From contig NZ_BONY01000013.1 of the NCBI RefSeq assembly GCF_016862955.1, forward strand, positions 1-64,000: DNA of 64,000 bases, written 5' to 3'. The translations under genes were made by a program, and so were the position numbers. Origin of the DNA: Rhizocola hellebori (lineage in GTDB: Bacteria > Actinomycetota > Actinomycetes > Mycobacteriales > Micromonosporaceae). Positions 1 through 10,103 of this stretch are shown piece after piece. Position 1 is the first letter of the stretch. Each line of letters begins with the position of its first letter. The notes below the pieces were generated by a model, which was not told where the DNA came from, did no database searches, and saw nothing but the letters and a program-made list of their open reading frames with translations.

Positions 1-39
1 CAGGGGCAGGCGGCAGGGGCAGGTGGCAGGCGGGAGGGG
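1..39. repeat. short G-rich tandem repeat at the window edge
   Basis: Three imperfect 13-base units follow each other: CAGGGGCAGGCGG, CAGGGGCAGGTGG and a diverged CAGGCGGGAGGGG. The tract lies just downstream of the glnD stop codon. The G runs are all on the plus strand. The full length cannot be seen because the window starts here. Confidence 0.55.
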
Positions 40-54
40 TGCGGGGTGAGGTGG

Positions 55-2575
<2,521 letters not shown>

Positions 2576-4006
2576 CTAACCGCTGACCTTTGCCGGCTCT
2601 GCTTCTTCTTCGGTCTCGGCGGGCGCGGCGGCTTTGCTGCCACCGATCCCGGCTAGGGCGAAGGCGCCCTGGCTGCCACTGCTTCCGGTCGCCGGCGAGT
2701 AGTCGTAGGCGCTCTCAGCGTGTTCCGCGACATCGATGCCCTCGATCTCGGCCTGCGCCGAGGTACGGAACCCGATCGTCCACTTGATAAGCAGGGCCAG
2801 TATTGCGGCGATCGCGAACGAGTAGACCGAAACTATGCCGCTGCCCATCGCCTGGCGGCCAAGCTGCGTAACTCCGCCACCATAGAACAGACCGTTGCTT
2901 GCCCCAAGGATGGCGGGGTCGGTGATCCACGAGTTCACCGCGTCGGTGGCGAACAAGCCGATCGACAGGGACCCGATCCACCCACCTACGAAGTGAACGC
3001 CGACGACGTCGAGCGAGTCGTCGTAGCCGAGCTTGTACTTCAGGCTGACGGCGAGGGCACAGAGCCCACCCGCGACGAAGCCGATGAGCACCGATGCCAG
3101 CGGCGAGACGAAGCCACAAGCCGGCGTGATGGCGACCAGACCGGCAACCGCACCGGAGGAGGCGCCCACCAGGGTCGGCTTGCCGTCGCGGATCTTCTCG
3201 ATGAGGATCCAGCCGAGCAGCGCGGCGGCCGTGGCGACCTGGGTGTTCACGAAGACCACACCGGTCAGGGCGTCAGCGGTCAGCTCCGAACCGGCGTTGA
3301 AACCGAACCAGCCGAACCAGAGCAGGGCCGCGCCGAGCGCGACGAACGGAACGTTGTGCGGCTTGAAGGTCTCCTTCGGCCAGCCAAGCCGTTTGCCGAC
3401 CACGATGGCGACAGCGAGCGCTGCGGCACCCGCGTTGATGTGCACCGCGGTTCCACCTGCGAAGTCCAGCGCGTGGATCTTCGCGCCGATGAAGCCACCG
3501 CCCCATACCCAGTGCGCGACCGGTACGTAGACCAGCGTGAACCAGCCGGTCGCGAAGACGAGCCAGCCGGCGAACTTCGCCCGGTCGGAGAGCGCACCGC
3601 TGATGAGCGCCACGGTGATGATGGCGAACATCATCTGGAACACCAGGAACACATAGGTCGGGATTCCGGTCGACGCGCCTCCGGCGAACCAGAACTCGCC
3701 CGGGAATGTCTTGGTCCCGAGGTATTGGGTGAAGCTGCCGATGTAACTCTGCAGCGTCGCATCCTCGTTCACCCCGAACGCGAACGAGAAGCCATAGAGC
3801 AGCCACAGCACCGAGACGAGACCGATGGTGGCGAAGCTCATCATCATCATGTTCAGCACGCTCTTGGACCGGTTGAGGCCGCCATAGAAGAAGGCCAGAC
3901 CGGGCGTCATCAACAGCACGAGCGCGGACGATACGAGCAGCCAGGTGGTGTTCCCGGTGTCGACCGTTAGAGGCTCATCAAGGAGCAGCACGCTGCCCTC
4001 CCTCAA
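2576..4006 (-). CDS. amtB: ammonium transporter AmtB
   Basis: Inner-membrane ammonium channel of the Amt/Mep/Rh family, 476 aa, with about eleven hydrophobic segments. The segment LDFAGGTAVHINAG contains the conserved Asp and the first pore His region; VGVHFVGGWIG holds the second His. The N-terminus PGLAFFYGGLNRSKSVLNM is a family hallmark. The last 60 residues are hydrophilic and rich in E, A and S, a cytoplasmic tail where PII would dock nearby. It is first in the operon amtB-glnB-glnD, behind a GlnR-like box about 85 bp upstream. Confidence 0.96.
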   Translation of the reverse strand: MREGSVLLLDEPLTVDTGNTTWLLVSSALVLLMTPGLAFFYGGLNRSKSVLNMMMMSFATIGLVSVLWLLYGFSFAFGVNEDATLQSYIGSFTQYLGTKTFPGEFWFAGGASTGIPTYVFLVFQMMFAIITVALISGALSDRAKFAGWLVFATGWFTLVYVPVAHWVWGGGFIGAKIHALDFAGGTAVHINAGAAALAVAIVVGKRLGWPKETFKPHNVPFVALGAALLWFGWFGFNAGSELTADALTGVVFVNTQVATAAALLGWILIEKIRDGKPTLVGASSGAVAGLVAITPACGFVSPLASVLIGFVAGGLCALAVSLKYKLGYDDSLDVVGVHFVGGWIGSLSIGLFATDAVNSWITDPAILGASNGLFYGGGVTQLGRQAMGSGIVSVYSFAIAAILALLIKWTIGFRTSAQAEIEGIDVAEHAESAYDYSPATGSSGSQGAFALAGIGGSKAAAPAETEEEAEPAKVSG

Positions 4007-4089
4007 TTCCTATGAGACGGAATACCAGCTGCGCTGCTGGTTGAAGTGGGAGCATTCATGTCCGGTGTTTCGCGCAATGGTCCTGCCCG

Positions 4090-4126
4090 GTTTCAGCCGC
4101 GTCACGATCTGTTTCAGACATGTGAA
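4090..4126 (-). promoter_or_regulatory. GlnR-type operator upstream of amtB
   Basis: Read on the minus strand the site is TTCAC-n6-GAAAC-n5-GTGAC-n6-GAAAC, that is two copies of the actinobacterial GlnR half-motif GTnAC-n6-GAAAC. One half is perfect and the other has T for the first G. The spacer between the copies is 5 rather than 6 bases. It sits 84 bp upstream of the amtB start, where GlnR sites of amtB operons are expected. Confidence 0.75.
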
Positions 4127-4183
4127 CAAACCTTCACCACGGGTGAACTTCTCGGGCCTAGATCGACACATTACGATGTGTAG

Positions 4184-5725
4184 ATGAGAATCACACGTCT
4201 AGTCGGGCGCGCCATCGTAGCGCTCGCCATGACCTCGACCGCTGTTGCTATCAGCACCAGCGCGTCGGCGGCTGGAGACCCCCAGATCCTCTCGGCGGGC
4301 GGCCCCACGGCCGTCGCAAACAGTTACCTCGTCGTCCTGAAGGACACCCGGACTCCGGTACGCGAAACCGCGCAGCGACTGGCCCCCGGCAAGATCGGGT
4401 CAGTCTGGGAGCACGCCGTGCGGGGCTTCTCGGTGACCGCGAGCCAGACCCAGGCGTTGCAGATCGCCGCCGATCCGGCCGTCGCGTTCGTCGAGCAGAA
4501 CCACACCGTGCACCTGACAGACACGCAGCCCAACCCGCCATCATGGGGTCTGGACCGCATCGACCAGCGCAACCTGCCGCTGGACCAGTCGTACACCTAC
4601 CCGAACACAGCCAGCAACGTGCACGCCTACATCATCGACACCGGCATCCGAATTACGCACACCAACTTCGGCGGCCGGGCCAGCTATGGCGCAGATTTCA
4701 TCGACAACGATGCGATCGCCGATGACTGCCACGGGCACGGCACCCACGTCGCCGGTACCACCGGCGGCAGCACCTTCGGCGTGGCCAAGGGCGTCCAGCT
4801 GGTCGCCGTCCGCGTGCTCGACTGTGCCGGCAGCGGCACCTTCCAGCAGGTCATCGACGGCGTGAACTGGGTGACGGCCAACGCGGTCAAGCCGGCCGTG
4901 GCCAACATGAGCCTCGGCGGCGCGGGCACCAACGCCACCCTCGAGGCAGCGGTGACCGCGTCCATCAACTCGGGCGTGGTCTTCGCGCTCGCGGCGGGCA
5001 ACTCCAGCAGCGACGCGTGCAACTTCACCCCGGCGCGTACCCCGGCCGCGATCACCGTCGGCGCTACCGACATCACCGACACCCGCGCTTCGTTCTCCAA
5101 CTTCGGCGCGTGTCTGGACCTCTTCGGGCCCGGCGTCAACATCACCTCGTCGTGGAACCTCAGCGACACCGCCACCAACACGATCAGCGGCACCTCCATG
5201 GCCTCCCCGCACGTAGCGGGGGCCGCCGCGCTGATCCTGGGGGCGAACCCGACCTTCACCGCACAACAGGTACGCGACGCGATGGTCGCCGCCGCCACCC
5301 CGGCCAAGGTCATCAACCCCGGCGCGGGCTCGCCGAACCTGCTCCTCTTCGTCGGCGCGGGCGGCCCTCCGCCGACCTGCACCCCGGTCACCAACGGCAC
5401 CGACGTGGCCATCCCCGACAACAACGTCTGGGTCACCAGCAGCATCACCATCAGCAGCTGCCCCGGCAACGCGAAAGCGGCGTCCACCGTCGAGGTGCAC
5501 ATCGCGCACCTGAACCGCGGTGACCTCGCCATCCAGTTGCAGGCGCCGGACGGGACCCGCTACCAGCTCAAGTCCCGCAGCAACGACACCGGCGACAACC
5601 TGGACACCACCTACACGGTGAACCTCAGCAGCGAGGTCGCCAACGGCACCTGGATCCTCCGAGTCCGCGACCGCCGAGCCAACGGCATCGCCGGCACCCT
5701 GACCTCCTGGACGTTGGGGGTCTAA
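4184..5725 (+). CDS. secreted subtilisin-like serine protease with P domain
   Basis: Extracellular S8 peptidase of the proteinase K/aqualysin type, 513 aa. A Sec signal peptide (residues 1-30, ending SASAA) is followed by an I9 propeptide (about 46-112, ending FVEQNHTVH). The catalytic triad is D152 (IIDTG), H185 (HGTHVAG) and S338 (GTSMASPHVAG), with the oxyanion Asn in AAGNSS (N273). After a short PPP linker a proprotein-convertase P domain covers about 390-513 and likely stabilises the fold or binds substrate. It is transcribed away from amtB; the GlnR box lies in the shared 177-bp spacer, so nitrogen control is possible but unproven. Confidence 0.93.
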   Translation: MRITRLVGRAIVALAMTSTAVAISTSASAAGDPQILSAGGPTAVANSYLVVLKDTRTPVRETAQRLAPGKIGSVWEHAVRGFSVTASQTQALQIAADPAVAFVEQNHTVHLTDTQPNPPSWGLDRIDQRNLPLDQSYTYPNTASNVHAYIIDTGIRITHTNFGGRASYGADFIDNDAIADDCHGHGTHVAGTTGGSTFGVAKGVQLVAVRVLDCAGSGTFQQVIDGVNWVTANAVKPAVANMSLGGAGTNATLEAAVTASINSGVVFALAAGNSSSDACNFTPARTPAAITVGATDITDTRASFSNFGACLDLFGPGVNITSSWNLSDTATNTISGTSMASPHVAGAAALILGANPTFTAQQVRDAMVAAATPAKVINPGAGSPNLLLFVGAGGPPPTCTPVTNGTDVAIPDNNVWVTSSITISSCPGNAKAASTVEVHIAHLNRGDLAIQLQAPDGTRYQLKSRSNDTGDNLDTTYTVNLSSEVANGTWILRVRDRRANGIAGTLTSWTLGV

Positions 5726-6513
5726 CGCAAAGCGTGCTCGAAGGTGTATCGCTCGTAATCGATTAGCCGTAAGTCGCGGAGGGGTCGGCGTAGGTGTCCT
5801 TTTTGGACGATGCGCACGAACGCCGGCTCCCCCGCGTTGGCCAGCCTTCTGATGCCCTCGACGTGATCCACTATCCGCTTCCGGATGGTACGGACCAGGC
5901 GATGCCGGTCACGCGGGATCAAGCCGTAGGCGTCGGCGAACAGGCGCAGCCGTCGCGGCCTGTCCGGCCGGTGCCAACCCAGGGTTATCGAGTCTCGGTC
6001 GCTGAATATGGGTACCCACGTCCAAGCGGCATAAGCCACGTCATAGATCCTCGATCCGGGCGAGGCGAGATCAAAGTCGATCATCGCCAGCGTGCCATCG
6101 GGTCGCCAGATCACGTTGTGCGGGGCCGCGTCGTGATGACAAATGATCTCCGAGTCGGGCGGCGGCGGGCCGAACGACCGCCAGACCGCACCCGGTGGCG
6201 TCCGGAAGCCGGCCTGGGCGTCGTGATACATCCGCAGCATCGTGGCGACCGTGACCAGGGCTTCGTCGGTGACCCAGTGCGCGGCCAGCGGGTACTCGCC
6301 GCACTCGCCCGGAACGAAGGAAAGCACTTCCCGCCCGCGCTCGTCCATCCCGAGCGCCTTGGGCGAGCCGGTGAAACCGCTGTACTCCAGGTGACGCAGC
6401 AACGCGTGCACGGTCGGGGTCCACGGGCCCGCGTTTCGGCGAACCGTCTCCCCGACCCTGACGACGGTGCTGACGTTCCCGCCGCGCAGCGGGATCTCCT
6501 GATGCACTGTCAC
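5722..6513 (-). CDS. aminoglycoside phosphotransferase (APH)-family kinase
   Basis: Small-molecule kinase fold, 263 aa, substrate unknown. The Brenner motif H126-x-D128-x4-N133 (HHDAAPHN) holds the catalytic Asp, and the Mg-binding DFD follows at 146-148 in AMIDFDLASPG. The GTG start at 6513 overlaps the ftsY stop by the four bases GTGA, so it is translationally coupled to ftsY. The 3' end overlaps the protease gene tail-to-tail by 4 bp. APH-fold proteins also include choline, homoserine and fructosamine kinases, so antibiotic resistance should not be assumed. Confidence 0.85.
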   Translation of the reverse strand: MTVHQEIPLRGGNVSTVVRVGETVRRNAGPWTPTVHALLRHLEYSGFTGSPKALGMDERGREVLSFVPGECGEYPLAAHWVTDEALVTVATMLRMYHDAQAGFRTPPGAVWRSFGPPPPDSEIICHHDAAPHNVIWRPDGTLAMIDFDLASPGSRIYDVAYAAWTWVPIFSDRDSITLGWHRPDRPRRLRLFADAYGLIPRDRHRLVRTIRKRIVDHVEGIRRLANAGEPAFVRIVQKGHLRRPLRDLRLIDYERYTFEHALR

Positions 6514-7955
6514 TCGTCACCCAGAAGGGCGTTGACGAACGCGTGAACGTCAAAGGGAGCCAAGTCGTCGGGGCCCTCCCCGAGACCGACCAGCTTCACC
6601 GGGATTCCCAGCGCCTGCTGCACCGCGATGACGATACCGCCTTTGGCCGTTCCGTCCAATTTGGTGAGAACTACACCGGTCACGTTCGCCACCTCGGTGA
6701 AGACCTTGGCCTGCGAAAGCCCGTTTTGTCCCGCGGTCGCGTCGAGGATGAGCAGCGTTTCGGAGATCGGCCCGTGCTTCTCCACCACGCGCTTGATCTT
6801 GCCTAGCTCGTCCATGAGCCCGACCTTGTTCTGCAACCGGCCGGCGGTGTCTACCAGAACCGTATCCACACCGCTCTCGATACCCTTCTTCACGGCATCG
6901 AACGCGACCGCGGCCGGATCCGCTCCCTCGGCTCCGCGCACCACTTCGGCGCCGACCCGGCTCGCCCAGGTGGACAGCTGCTCGGCGGCGGCGGCGCGGA
7001 AGGTGTCGGCCGCGCCGAAGACGACACTGTGGCCATCCGCGATGAGCACGCGGCCGATCTTGCCGCAGGTGGTGGTCTTGCCCGCGCCGTTCACGCCCAC
7101 GATCAGGATCACCGCGGGTTTGCCGTCGACCGGGCTCGCCTTGAGCGATCGGTCCAGCGACGGATCCAGCGCGGTGGTCAGCTCCTCGGACAGCAGGGCG
7201 CGCAGCTGCTTGGTGGTCCCGGTGCCCAGGACCCGGGTGCGCTCGCGGAGCTTGGCCACGATGTCAGCCGTCGCCTTCACCCCGACGTCGGCGCCGATCA
7301 GGCTCTCCTCCACCTCGTCCCACGCGTCGTCATCGAGCTTGTCGCGGGAGAGAACGGCGAGCAGACCCTTGCCGAAGACGTTCTGCGACCGGGCCAGGCG
7401 GGCGCGCAACCGTACCAGCCGCCCCGCGGTCGGGGCCGGCTGCTCAACCTCCGGCTCAACCGGCACCTCAACCGGCGGCGCGACCTTCTCCACCGGCGGA
7501 ACAACCGGCGGGGCCTTCGGCGCGGCAGGCGGCGCCTTCTCGACCGGAGGAACAACCGGCGGAGCCTTCTCCACCGGAGGTGCAGCCTTCTCCACCGGCT
7601 TGGCGGGCGGCGCTTTCTCAACCGGAGGAACAACCGGCGGAGCCTTCTCCACCGGAGGTGCAGCCTTTTCGACCGGCGGAACGGCCGGTGGGGCCTTCTC
7701 GACCGGCTTGGTGGGCGGGGCCTTCACCGCCGGTTTGGTCGGCGGCGCCTTTTTCACCGGCGGGGCACTGGGTGGCGCCTTCTCGACCGGCTTGGCGGGT
7801 GGGGCTTTGCGCACCTGCGGCGGCTTGGTCTGCGTCGTCTTCTCCGCGGGGGGTGGCGGCAGCTGCTGACGCCTGGTTCGCTGCGCGACAACGAAGCCCA
7901 CGCCTCCGAGCACCAGCACCGCGAGAATCGAGAGAATGACGACCAGTGGTTCCAT
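6510..7955 (-). CDS. ftsY: signal recognition particle receptor FtsY
   Basis: SRP receptor GTPase that docks ribosome-SRP complexes at the membrane, 481 aa. An N-terminal membrane segment (about residues 2-25) is followed by a proline/lysine-rich linker of repeated PPVEKAPP-like units (about 35-170). The N domain starts near 190. The G domain shows GVNGAGKTTTC (about 287-297), the DTFRAAA motif, DTAGR and TKLDGTAKGG. The start is placed at ATG 7955 (MEPLVV) because GAGAGG lies nine bases upstream; an ATG at 7964 abuts that motif. It is first in a two-gene unit with the APH-like kinase. Confidence 0.95.
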   Translation of the reverse strand: MEPLVVILSILAVLVLGGVGFVVAQRTRRQQLPPPPAEKTTQTKPPQVRKAPPAKPVEKAPPSAPPVKKAPPTKPAVKAPPTKPVEKAPPAVPPVEKAAPPVEKAPPVVPPVEKAPPAKPVEKAAPPVEKAPPVVPPVEKAPPAAPKAPPVVPPVEKVAPPVEVPVEPEVEQPAPTAGRLVRLRARLARSQNVFGKGLLAVLSRDKLDDDAWDEVEESLIGADVGVKATADIVAKLRERTRVLGTGTTKQLRALLSEELTTALDPSLDRSLKASPVDGKPAVILIVGVNGAGKTTTCGKIGRVLIADGHSVVFGAADTFRAAAAEQLSTWASRVGAEVVRGAEGADPAAVAFDAVKKGIESGVDTVLVDTAGRLQNKVGLMDELGKIKRVVEKHGPISETLLILDATAGQNGLSQAKVFTEVANVTGVVLTKLDGTAKGGIVIAVQQALGIPVKLVGLGEGPDDLAPFDVHAFVNALLGDE

Positions 7956-8020
7956 GCCTCGCATCCTCTCAAACCGAGACCCCGTCGCATCGCCTCCTAC
8001 CCATAGCGCAGGATGTGCAT

Positions 8021-9523
8021 GTGGCGAAGCTCATCCTTGGTCCGCTGCTCCGCAGGGTCACCGACCACCAGGCAGTTCTCTGGATGACCACCGACGAGCC
8101 GGCTACGGTCACCGTTTACGCCGGTTCGGCTTCGGTCACCTCGCCAACCTTCGAGGTCGAGGGTTCACATGTGGCGCACTTGGTGCTGACAGATCTGCCC
8201 GAAAGGCCGACCCCCTATCAGGTTCAGGTCGACGGGGTGGAGGTTTGGCCCGAGCCGGGCTGGCCGCCCTCGATGATCACAGCTGGGCAGAGAGCTGATG
8301 CCACACTCGCCTTCGGCTCCTGCCGCGAGCAGCGCCCGTTCGGGGTGGACGCGCTGGAGGCCTACGCCCGTCGCGCGCTGAAGGGTGCGCCGTTGCCCGA
8401 TCTGCTTGCCCTCATCGGTGATCAGATCTACGCCGACGAGCTGCCCGAGGAAACCCAGCGCTGGCTCGCCGCGCGGGACAGGCCCGGCCACTACCCACCC
8501 GACCAGGTGGTCCGCTTCCCCGAGTACGCCCACCTGTATCGGAAGGCGTGGTCGCAGCCGCAGGTGCGGTGGCTGCTGTCCACGGTGCCGACCGTAATGA
8601 TCTTCGATGATCACGAGATCATGGATGACTGGAACTCGTCGGCGAGCTGGCTGGCCGACATCCAGACCCGGCCGTGGTGGGAGGAGCGGATCCGGGCCGG
8701 GCTCACCTCCTACTGGATCTATCAGCACCTCGGCAACATGACCCCGCAGGAGCTTGCGGCCGATCCCGTTTGGCAGCGCCTGCAAAGCGACGGCAAGGTC
8801 GAGATCCCGCCCGGCTATCGGTGGAGCTATCGGCTCGACCTGGGCCGTACCCGCATGATCGTTTTGGATTGCCGGGCAAACAGGGTGCTGGACGAACCGG
8901 TGCGGCGCATGTTCCCGCAGAGCGAGTGGGACTGGCTGGCGCAGGAGGCGGACGCCGACTGCGATCATCTGGTGCTGGCGTGCTCGCTGCCGTGGCTGCT
9001 GGCGCCGGCGATCCATCACGCCCAGGCGGTGATGGAGGTGGCTTCGCGCCGATACGGTGGCGTGGTCGAGAAGCTGCGCCGGCGCATCGATCTGGAGCAC
9101 TGGTCGGCGGTGGGCCACTCCTTCGGCGAGCTGACCACGCTCATCCAAGGCCTCCAGAAACCGCGCTCCATCAGCGTTCTCGGCGGCGACGTGCACCACT
9201 CCTACGTGGCTGAGGCGACTCTGCCCGGCCGCGACAACGTCTACCAGATCACCTGCTCGCCGCTGAACAACGACGTGAGCGGCGTGATGAAATTCGGGCT
9301 GCGGGCCGGTTGGTGGCGCGGGCTTTCCGGGCCGGGCAGCATTGTGGCGCGGCTGGCCCGAATCCCCAAGGACACCATCAAATGGAAGGTGCTCACCAAG
9401 CCGCCCTATTTCGGCAATGCCATTGCCACGCTGAGCTTTCGCGGCGACGAGGCGACGGTGTTACTCGAGTGCACCGACGCACAGGGCGACTTCAGGAAGG
9501 TGATCCAGCACCGGCTTGCATGA
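8021..9523 (+). CDS. PhoD-like phosphodiesterase/alkaline phosphatase family protein
   Basis: Metallophosphoesterase of the PhoD superfamily, 500 aa. Family motifs are FGSCRE near the N-terminus, LIGDQIYADE, the metal-ligand block IFDDHEIMDDWN, and the C-terminal GGDVHHSYVAE. An N-terminal beta-sandwich region precedes the catalytic domain. No signal peptide or twin-arginine motif is visible, so it is predicted cytoplasmic, unlike secreted PhoD of Bacillus. The GTG at 8021 has GCAGGA seven bases upstream and gives the usual N-terminus (AKLILGPLLR); a longer reading back to 7946 would run into the ftsY start. Substrate is unknown. Confidence 0.85.
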   Translation: MAKLILGPLLRRVTDHQAVLWMTTDEPATVTVYAGSASVTSPTFEVEGSHVAHLVLTDLPERPTPYQVQVDGVEVWPEPGWPPSMITAGQRADATLAFGSCREQRPFGVDALEAYARRALKGAPLPDLLALIGDQIYADELPEETQRWLAARDRPGHYPPDQVVRFPEYAHLYRKAWSQPQVRWLLSTVPTVMIFDDHEIMDDWNSSASWLADIQTRPWWEERIRAGLTSYWIYQHLGNMTPQELAADPVWQRLQSDGKVEIPPGYRWSYRLDLGRTRMIVLDCRANRVLDEPVRRMFPQSEWDWLAQEADADCDHLVLACSLPWLLAPAIHHAQAVMEVASRRYGGVVEKLRRRIDLEHWSAVGHSFGELTTLIQGLQKPRSISVLGGDVHHSYVAEATLPGRDNVYQITCSPLNNDVSGVMKFGLRAGWWRGLSGPGSIVARLARIPKDTIKWKVLTKPPYFGNAIATLSFRGDEATVLLECTDAQGDFRKVIQHRLA

Positions 9524-10103
9524 CGGCCCGCAGGTAGGGCAGCACCGAGCGATCCGTCCAGCGGGTCGCGGCAAGCCCGGCCGCCCTGGCGCCCATCACG
9601 TTTCGATCGCTGTCGTCGACAAAGAAACATTCTCTGGCGGGTACGGACAGCGCCTCGCACGCCGCCGCGAAGAACTCGCGCATCGGCTTGTACACACCGA
9701 TCTCGGCCGAGGAGAGCACGGCATCGAACTCGTGCTCCAAGCCGAACAGGGTCAGGTCGGCGCGGAAGTCGTCGGTCGCATTCGATGCCAGCCCAACGGG
9801 TTTGCCGCTCGAGCGCACCTCGCGGACGAAGGCCAGCACCTCGTCGTCGATGAACCCGCGGTACGAATCCCACTCGGTCAGCGCTTCCCGCGGCGCACCG
9901 GTCGCCTCCGCGATGGAGTCGAGCCATTGCGCCCGGGTCCACTGTCCGGTGACCGCGGGCACGTAGCGACTGTGCTCCATGCCCGCGGTGAAGAACGCCC
10001 CCGCTTCCAGGCCGTAGCGCGGCTCGACCTCATAGGGCCGGTCGTAACCCTGCACCACGCCGTTGAAGTCGATCAGAAGTGCGCGCGGCTTTACCCGCTT
10101 CAC
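9492..10103 (-). CDS. HAD-superfamily hydrolase-like protein with altered motif I
   Basis: HAD fold, 203 aa. Motif I reads D12-F-N14-G: the nucleophile Asp is kept but the second Asp, the general acid/base of HAD phosphatases, is Asn. Motif II (ASNAT), the motif III lysine (GVYKP) and motif IV (FFVDDSDRN) are present. It may be a slow phosphatase, a dehalogenase-type enzyme or a non-catalytic member. The GTG start shares GTGA with the smc stop, so it is translated with smc. It overlaps the PhoD-like gene tail-to-tail by 32 bp. Confidence 0.82.
   Translation of the reverse strand: MKRVKPRALLIDFNGVVQGYDRPYEVEPRYGLEAGAFFTAGMEHSRYVPAVTGQWTRAQWLDSIAEATGAPREALTEWDSYRGFIDDEVLAFVREVRSSGKPVGLASNATDDFRADLTLFGLEHEFDAVLSSAEIGVYKPMREFFAAACEALSVPARECFFVDDSDRNVMGARAAGLAATRWTDRSVLPYLRAVMQAGAGSPS

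Noticed and set aside
2720-3970. 416-residue open frame opposite amtB
   Set aside because: It is the mirror image of a well-supported transporter gene in GC-rich DNA, has no family motif and no ribosome-binding site.
5722-6513. Aminoglycoside resistance gene
   Set aside because: The APH fold is shared by many metabolic kinases, and coupling to ftsY does not suggest a resistance cassette.
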